From Opitutaceae bacterium (GTDB lineage Bacteria > Verrucomicrobiota > Verrucomicrobiae > Opitutales > Opitutaceae), in contig JAISAX010000780.1 of NCBI GenBank assembly GCA_031266495.1, forward strand, positions 1 through 9,868: a stretch of DNA of 9,868 nt, given 5' to 3'. Shown here piece by piece: positions 6,663 to 9,868 of the stretch (within the stretch, counting starts at the first letter, position 1; every line of letters begins with the position of its first letter). The position numbers were made by a program, and so were the translations under genes. The notes beneath the pieces were generated by a model. It saw only the letters and a list, made by a program, of their open reading frames with translations. It was not told the DNA's origin and searched no databases.

Positions 6663-7433
6663 ATGCAAACGCGCCACCACACAAACGCGCCAACCCCCAT
6701 CCGTCTCATCGCCCACCGCGGCGCGCCGATGCGCGCGCCGGAAAACACGCTCGCCTCCTTCCGCATCGCGCAACAACTCGGCGCTGCCGAAATCGAGACC
6801 GACGTCCAGCTCGCCACCGACGGCGTCCTCGTGCTCTGCCACGACGACACCCTCGCCCGCTATCAACTCGGAAACCGACGCGTCGAGGACCTGCCCTACG
6901 CCGCCGCTTCCGGCGGACAACCTGGCCTGGACGAGATGGATTTCGGTTCGTGGTTTTCCCCGGCCTTCGTCGGCGAACGCATCGCCACCCTTCCCGCCCT
7001 GCTCGACGCCCACGCCTCCGATTTTCTGTTTCACATCGAACTCAAGGGCGCGCACCCGCGCCTCGCCGCGGAAACCGTCGCTCTCCTCGAAACACGCGGC
7101 CTGCTCGACCGCTGCGTGCTCACCTCGTTTTCTATAAAACAACTCCGGCGCGCCCGCGCCGCCTCTGCCGACGTCCGTCTCGGCTGGCTGGTCCGCATGA
7201 TCGACGAACCCGTGCTCCACGTCGCCGCGGAACTCCCGCTTTTCCAGATCTGCCCCCTCGCCACTGCCGCCACGCCCGATGCCGTCGCCCGCGCCCTCCG
7301 CATCGCCCCCGAAGTGCGGGCCTGGGGCTGCCCTCGCGAGGCCGCCGCCGCCCGTGAGACCGTCCGCGCCGTCCACGCTGCCGGTTGCATCGGCATCACC
7401 ACCGATGATCTGGGGTGGTTTCACAAATCCTGA
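6663..7433 (+). CDS. Glycerophosphodiester phosphodiesterase (GDPD/UgpQ-like)
   Basis: This 256-residue TIM-barrel enzyme should hydrolyse glycerophosphodiesters to sn-glycerol 3-phosphate and an alcohol. Family motifs are visible: LIAHRG (15-20, catalytic His18), PENT (26-29), EIETDVQLATDGV (43-55, metal-binding Glu45 and Asp47), CHDDTL (59-64, catalytic His60), HIELKG and the C-terminal GITTDD. The length is normal for the cytoplasmic UgpQ type, and there is no signal peptide. Only a weak GAAG lies before the ATG. It follows the GH-like gene by 50 bases on the same strand and may be cotranscribed, though a functional link to the sugar-related genes is not evident. The 3' end is convergent with the winged-helix gene, with a palindromic element between them. 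Confidence 0.93.
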   Translation: MQTRHHTNAPTPIRLIAHRGAPMRAPENTLASFRIAQQLGAAEIETDVQLATDGVLVLCHDDTLARYQLGNRRVEDLPYAAASGGQPGLDEMDFGSWFSPAFVGERIATLPALLDAHASDFLFHIELKGAHPRLAAETVALLETRGLLDRCVLTSFSIKQLRRARAASADVRLGWLVRMIDEPVLHVAAELPLFQICPLATAATPDAVARALRIAPEVRAWGCPREAAAARETVRAVHAAGCIGITTDDLGWFHKS

Positions 7434-7449
7434 TCCTCATCTTTCATAA

Positions 7450-7607
7450 GGAACCGTAATGAAATAAACAGTGCAAAGATGCGCCGGGATTGAAGAGCGA
7501 ACCAAGGAGCTGGCGAGGGAGTTTACCGAGGTAAATGACCAAGTCAGCGACGCTGGCTCGCTCTTCAAAACCAAGCAGATTTGCACTGGTTATTTCATTA
7601 CGGTTCC
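7450..7607. mobile_element. 158-bp near-palindromic MITE-like element flanked by TAA
   Basis: The left end begins GGAACCGTAATGAAATAA (7450-7467), and the right end (7590-7607) is its exact reverse complement, giving 18-bp perfect terminal inverted repeats. Pairing resumes after single mismatches (CAGTGCAAA with TTTGCACTG, GAAGAGCGA 7492-7500 with TCGCTCTTC 7558-7566) down to a central TTTAC/GTAAA hairpin (7522-7535), so almost the whole element can fold into one long stem. TAA occurs directly outside both ends (7447-7449, 7608-7610), consistent with a 3-bp target duplication. No transposase is present. Three-base TNA duplications are known for the IS1031 group of the IS5 family, but the ends do not allow a firm assignment. 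The terminal sequence is unrelated to that of the element at 1323-1457. It could alternatively serve as a bidirectional terminator. Confidence 0.75.
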
Positions 7608-7870
7608 TAAGGAAAGACGCCCTCCAGCAACAAGAGCTGCGCCTTTTGCTGGAATCCTGTCGTGAGAAAACAACCACGCCTTGCGCTCGTTCTCAGCAAT
7701 CCCTTGTCCGTCAACCAACGCAAACTCCCCGTCACTGTCGGCTCCGATATCTTCCATTGCCGTCCGATCTTGCGCAGCGAATAAAATCGCTGTCCCTCCC
7801 TGAACGCCCCGCTTGCCATCTCACGCAGCAAACTCCGCGTCAGCGATTCATGCAAAAAGTGTGAGGCCAT
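7607..7870 (-). CDS. Short GntR-type winged-helix protein, possible regulator remnant
   Basis: This 87-residue protein consists almost only of a GntR-like winged helix-turn-helix: LLREMASGAF followed by SLRKIGRQWKISEPTVTGSL (31-50), then LRWLTDKGLLRTSARRGCFL forming the wing. Full GntR regulators, including the kind fused to a LacI-like ligand domain common in Verrucomicrobiota, are 220-390 residues, so a sensor domain is missing. The stop TAG lies at the edge of the palindromic element. If that element and one TAA are removed, the frame would read three more residues (YER) and stop, so the insertion did not remove the sensor domain. The upstream in-frame TAA fixes ATG 7870 as the first ATG; no strong ribosome-binding site precedes it. 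It is divergent from the PafA-type gene and might control it, or may be a decayed gene. Confidence 0.65.
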   Translation of the reverse strand: MASHFLHESLTRSLLREMASGAFREGQRFYSLRKIGRQWKISEPTVTGSLRWLTDKGLLRTSARRGCFLTTGFQQKAQLLLLEGVFP

Positions 7871-7907
7871 GACATATGTTTTTTCTTATCCAATTCTCCT
7901 TTGGAAA

Positions 7908-7937
7908 GCAGAAAACTGCCTATGGGCAGTTTTCTGC
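7908..7937. promoter_or_regulatory. Perfect 13-bp-arm inverted repeat in the divergent spacer
   Basis: GCAGAAAACTGCC (7908-7920) and GGCAGTTTTCTGC (7925-7937) are perfect inverted repeats around a TATG loop. They lie in the 186-base A/T-rich spacer between the winged-helix gene and the PafA-type gene. There is no T-run after the stem on the plus strand, and only TTT on the minus strand. An operator or an RNA leader structure is more likely than a terminator, since no gene ends here. No other clear promoter was recognised in 7871-8056. Confidence 0.6.
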
Positions 7938-8056
7938 GTAAAAATCGTAACTTTCATTTGGTAAGCTAAATAAGAGTTTTTCAAAAAAAACGAACCTCAC
8001 TGCCATCGCACAAAAAATCTTGCCCGCCTTTTCCTCTGCGCGAAGCACTTGCCGGC

Positions 8057-9751
8057 ATGATCCAGCCTCGTTTCACCTCCCTCCTCCTCGCCAGCGTCGT
8101 TGTTATTTCAGCCTTGGACTTTGGCCTGCCGTCCGCTTTCGCCGCCAAAGAAGTCGCCGCCGCCACACCGCGCCCCAGGCTCATCGTCGGCCTCGTCGTC
8201 GATCAGATGCGCCAGGATTACCTCTACCGTTTTCAAGACCGCTACGGCCCCGATGGATTCCGCCGGCTTCTCGCCGACGGATTTTCCTGCGACGCCACTT
8301 ACATCAATTACCTGCCCACCGTCACCGCCATTGGCCACGCCAGCGTTTACACCGGCTCCGTCCCCGCCATCCACGGCATGACCGGCAACGACTTCATCAT
8401 CGAGAAAACCGGCAAGCGCCGGTACTGTGTGCAAGACGACACCGTAAAGCCCGTTGGCGGCGCCTCCTCCGGCGGACTCTCCCCGCGTAATCTGCTTTCC
8501 AATACCATTACCGACGAACTCAAACTCGCCACCCACTTCCGCAGCAAGATCATCGGTGTCGCGCTCAAGGACCGCGGCAGCATTCTCCCCGCCGGGCACG
8601 CCGCCGACTCCGCCTGGTGGTTCGATGACGCGACCGGCGAATGGGTCACCAGCACCTTTTACATGGAAAAGCGCCCCACCTGGGTCGATGACTTCAACGC
8701 CCAAAAAAACCCCGACACCTGCCTCGCCCAAGGCTGGAACCTGCTGTATCCACCAGAAACCTACCGGCAAAGCACCCCTGACCAAAACCCTTACGAGCGA
8801 GCCCTCGACCTCGATCCCGCGGCCAACACCTTCCCCATCGACCTGAAAACGTTGTCCGCCAAGGCGAAAAAGCCCTACGGAGTTCTCCGTCCCACGCCCC
8901 ACGGCAACACCCTCACACTCGACTTCGCCCGCGCCGCCATCAAGGCCGAGCGCCTCGGACAAAACCCCTCCGGCTACCCCGACTTCCTTGCCATCAGCCT
9001 CTCCTCCACCGACGCCGCCGGACACATCTACGGCACCAACTCCCCCAAGATGGAAGACCTCTACCTGCGCCTTGACCGCGACCTCGCCGCCTTCCTCACC
9101 TGGCTGGACGAGCGTATCGGCCAGGGTCAGTATCTTCTTTTCCTTACCGCCGATCACGGCGCGGCGCACAACGCGCAATTCCTTGCCGACCACAAAATCC
9201 CCTCCGGCGCCTGGAGCGCCCGCAACAACGCCGTGACCCTCAAGCTCAACCTCAACCAAACCCTCGCCCGCAAGCACGGCGTTTCCGGCCTCGTGCGCGA
9301 CATCAGCAATTACCGCGTTTGTCTCAACACCGCCGCCATCCGTGAAAAATCCCTCGACGAACGCGCCATTCGCGCCGACTGCGCCGCCTTCCTCCGCGAA
9401 GTCGAAGGCGTCGCCTGGGCCCTCGACATCGACGAAGTCCACCGGGCGCCCATCCCCGCCCTCCTCCGCGAACGCATCATCAACGGCTACCACCCTGCCC
9501 GCAGCGGCGTCGTGCAACTCATCCTTGAACCCGGCTGGTATGCCGGCACCCCCGCCGGCACCACCCACGGCGCCTGGAACCCCTACGACGCGCACATCCC
9601 CTTGCAGTGGTTCGGGTGGGGCATCAAACCCGGCCGCACCAGCCGCACCGTCAATATCACCGATATCGCCCCCACACTTGCCGCGCTGCTAAAAATCCAG
9701 CCGCCCAACGGCTGCATCGGCCAGTCCATCACCGAGGTTCTCGGCGAATGA
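8057..9751 (+). CDS. Secreted PafA-type alkaline phosphatase
   Basis: This 564-residue exported phosphatase has a signal peptide with hydrophobic core LLLASVVVISALDFGL and probable cleavage after PSAFA (25-29). It belongs to the alkaline phosphatase superfamily, and the active-site layout matches the Elizabethkingia PafA type. Zn ligand Asp49 (VVDQM) and nucleophile Thr90 (PTVTAIGHASVYTG) are 41 residues apart, with Asn111 (TGND) 21 further on. The Lys-x-Arg pair of monoesterases is Lys171/Arg173 (LKDRGSILPAGH). The remaining Zn ligands are Asp319/His323 (STDAAGH), Asp366/His367 (TADHG) and His504 (THGAWN). It should hydrolyse phosphate monoesters in the periplasm or outside the cell, without inhibition by phosphate if it behaves like PafA. 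No Shine-Dalgarno sequence precedes ATG 8057. The length fits full-length PafA proteins. Confidence 0.93.
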   Translation: MIQPRFTSLLLASVVVISALDFGLPSAFAAKEVAAATPRPRLIVGLVVDQMRQDYLYRFQDRYGPDGFRRLLADGFSCDATYINYLPTVTAIGHASVYTGSVPAIHGMTGNDFIIEKTGKRRYCVQDDTVKPVGGASSGGLSPRNLLSNTITDELKLATHFRSKIIGVALKDRGSILPAGHAADSAWWFDDATGEWVTSTFYMEKRPTWVDDFNAQKNPDTCLAQGWNLLYPPETYRQSTPDQNPYERALDLDPAANTFPIDLKTLSAKAKKPYGVLRPTPHGNTLTLDFARAAIKAERLGQNPSGYPDFLAISLSSTDAAGHIYGTNSPKMEDLYLRLDRDLAAFLTWLDERIGQGQYLLFLTADHGAAHNAQFLADHKIPSGAWSARNNAVTLKLNLNQTLARKHGVSGLVRDISNYRVCLNTAAIREKSLDERAIRADCAAFLREVEGVAWALDIDEVHRAPIPALLRERIINGYHPARSGVVQLILEPGWYAGTPAGTTHGAWNPYDAHIPLQWFGWGIKPGRTSRTVNITDIAPTLAALLKIQPPNGCIGQSITEVLGE

Positions 9752-9773
9752 AGCATCCTCCTTTCCTCTCATT

Positions 9774-9868
9774 ATGTATCCAAAAACCAATCACTATCGC
9801 GCCCTCGCCGGCACCGCTCTCCTCTTGCCGCTTCTTCTTTGCGCCAATGGCCCGCGGGGGGGGGGGGG
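9774..9868 (+). CDS. Start of an exported protein, 3'-truncated by the window end
   Basis: ATG 9774 opens a frame reaching the last base: MYPKTNHYRALAGT, then the hydrophobic ALLLPLLLCANG, then glycines encoded by the terminal G-run. It looks like a signal peptide with a basic N-region. The Cys after LLL is not a canonical lipobox. It begins 22 bases after the PafA-type stop on the same strand, so cotranscription is likely. Another ATG at 9748 overlaps that stop in a different frame but gives no signal-like sequence. The product cannot be identified. Confidence 0.5.
   Translation, partial: MYPKTNHYRALAGTALLLPLLLCANGPRGGG
9856..9868 (+). repeat. Poly-G run (at least G13) at the window end
   Basis: Thirteen G residues run to the last base. 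They fall inside the putative truncated gene as a glycine run. Since the window stops in the run, the contig may have broken at a long homopolymer, and its true length is unknown. Confidence 0.85.

Noticed and set aside
6597..7424. Antisense open frame within the phosphodiesterase gene
   Set aside because: Low-complexity Gly/Ala/Glu/Asp-rich translation; the sense frame carries complete GDPD motifs.
7471..7665. Small plus-strand coding frame (64 codons) through the palindromic element
   Set aside because: It follows the element's inverted repeat structure, has no ribosome-binding site and shows no domain.
7449..7870. Truncation of the GntR-type gene by the palindromic element
   Set aside because: Rejoining the flanks with one TAA gives only three further codons before a stop, so the ligand domain was absent independently of the insertion.
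8108..9595. A 495-codon open frame antisense to the PafA-type gene
   Set aside because: It is extremely rich in Gly, Val, Ala and Glu without recognisable motifs, as expected from the complement of a GC-rich gene. The PafA frame has all active-site residues.
9748..9868. ATGA-overlap start for the gene after the PafA-type phosphatase
   Set aside because: The frame gives a Pro/Ser-rich sequence without a signal peptide, whereas ATG 9774 gives a good exported N-terminus. The ATGA overlap could be chance.

Overview
The window looks like a piece of a GC-rich Verrucomicrobiota genome, most likely Opitutaceae or a relative. This is inferred from the combination of an exosortase-type PEP-CTERM protein, a prepilin-like protein with a C-terminal H-X9-DG signature, a LacI-family regulator with an atypical hinge, secreted carbohydrate-active proteins, and a general lack of Shine-Dalgarno sequences. 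No RNA gene or CRISPR array was seen. Both ends are cut: the first gene has lost its N-terminus, and the last gene runs into a G-run at the final base.

Layout: (1) 2-1162 (+), the C-terminal part of an AAA ATPase with a DUF4143 region. (2) 1163-1456, a convergent junction holding a 135-bp MITE-like element (1323-1457) with 17-bp terminal inverted repeats and a perfect 8-bp target duplication. (3) 1457-2539 (-), a LacI-family repressor. It is divergent across a 73-bp spacer, which carries a probable operator, from (4) a + strand cluster: PEP-CTERM protein (2613-3554), H-X9-DG pseudopilin-like protein (3668-4438), secreted GH99-like protein (4510-6612) and a glycerophosphodiester phosphodiesterase (6663-7433). 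(5) A second convergent junction with a different, 158-bp near-palindromic MITE-like element (7450-7607, TAA flanks). (6) A short GntR-type winged-helix protein on the minus strand (7607-7870). (7) A divergent spacer with a perfect 13-bp-arm hairpin. (8) A secreted PafA-type alkaline phosphatase (8057-9751), followed by the start of a further exported protein (9774 to the end).

How the genes may work together (inference): the LacI-type protein probably represses itself and the divergent cluster in response to a sugar. The cluster would then export a PEP-CTERM surface protein, a pseudopilin-like protein and a glycoside hydrolase-like enzyme, a plausible polysaccharide-acquisition locus. The phosphodiesterase and PafA suggest phosphate recovery from organic phosphates, but in separate transcription units.

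The most distinctive signals are non-coding. Two unrelated palindromic mobile elements each sit at the 3' end of a regulator gene in a convergent junction, and each supplies the G of that regulator's TAG stop codon. Long poly-C tracts recur on the coding strand: in all three spacers of the cluster, inside the GH-like gene and inside the ATPase gene.
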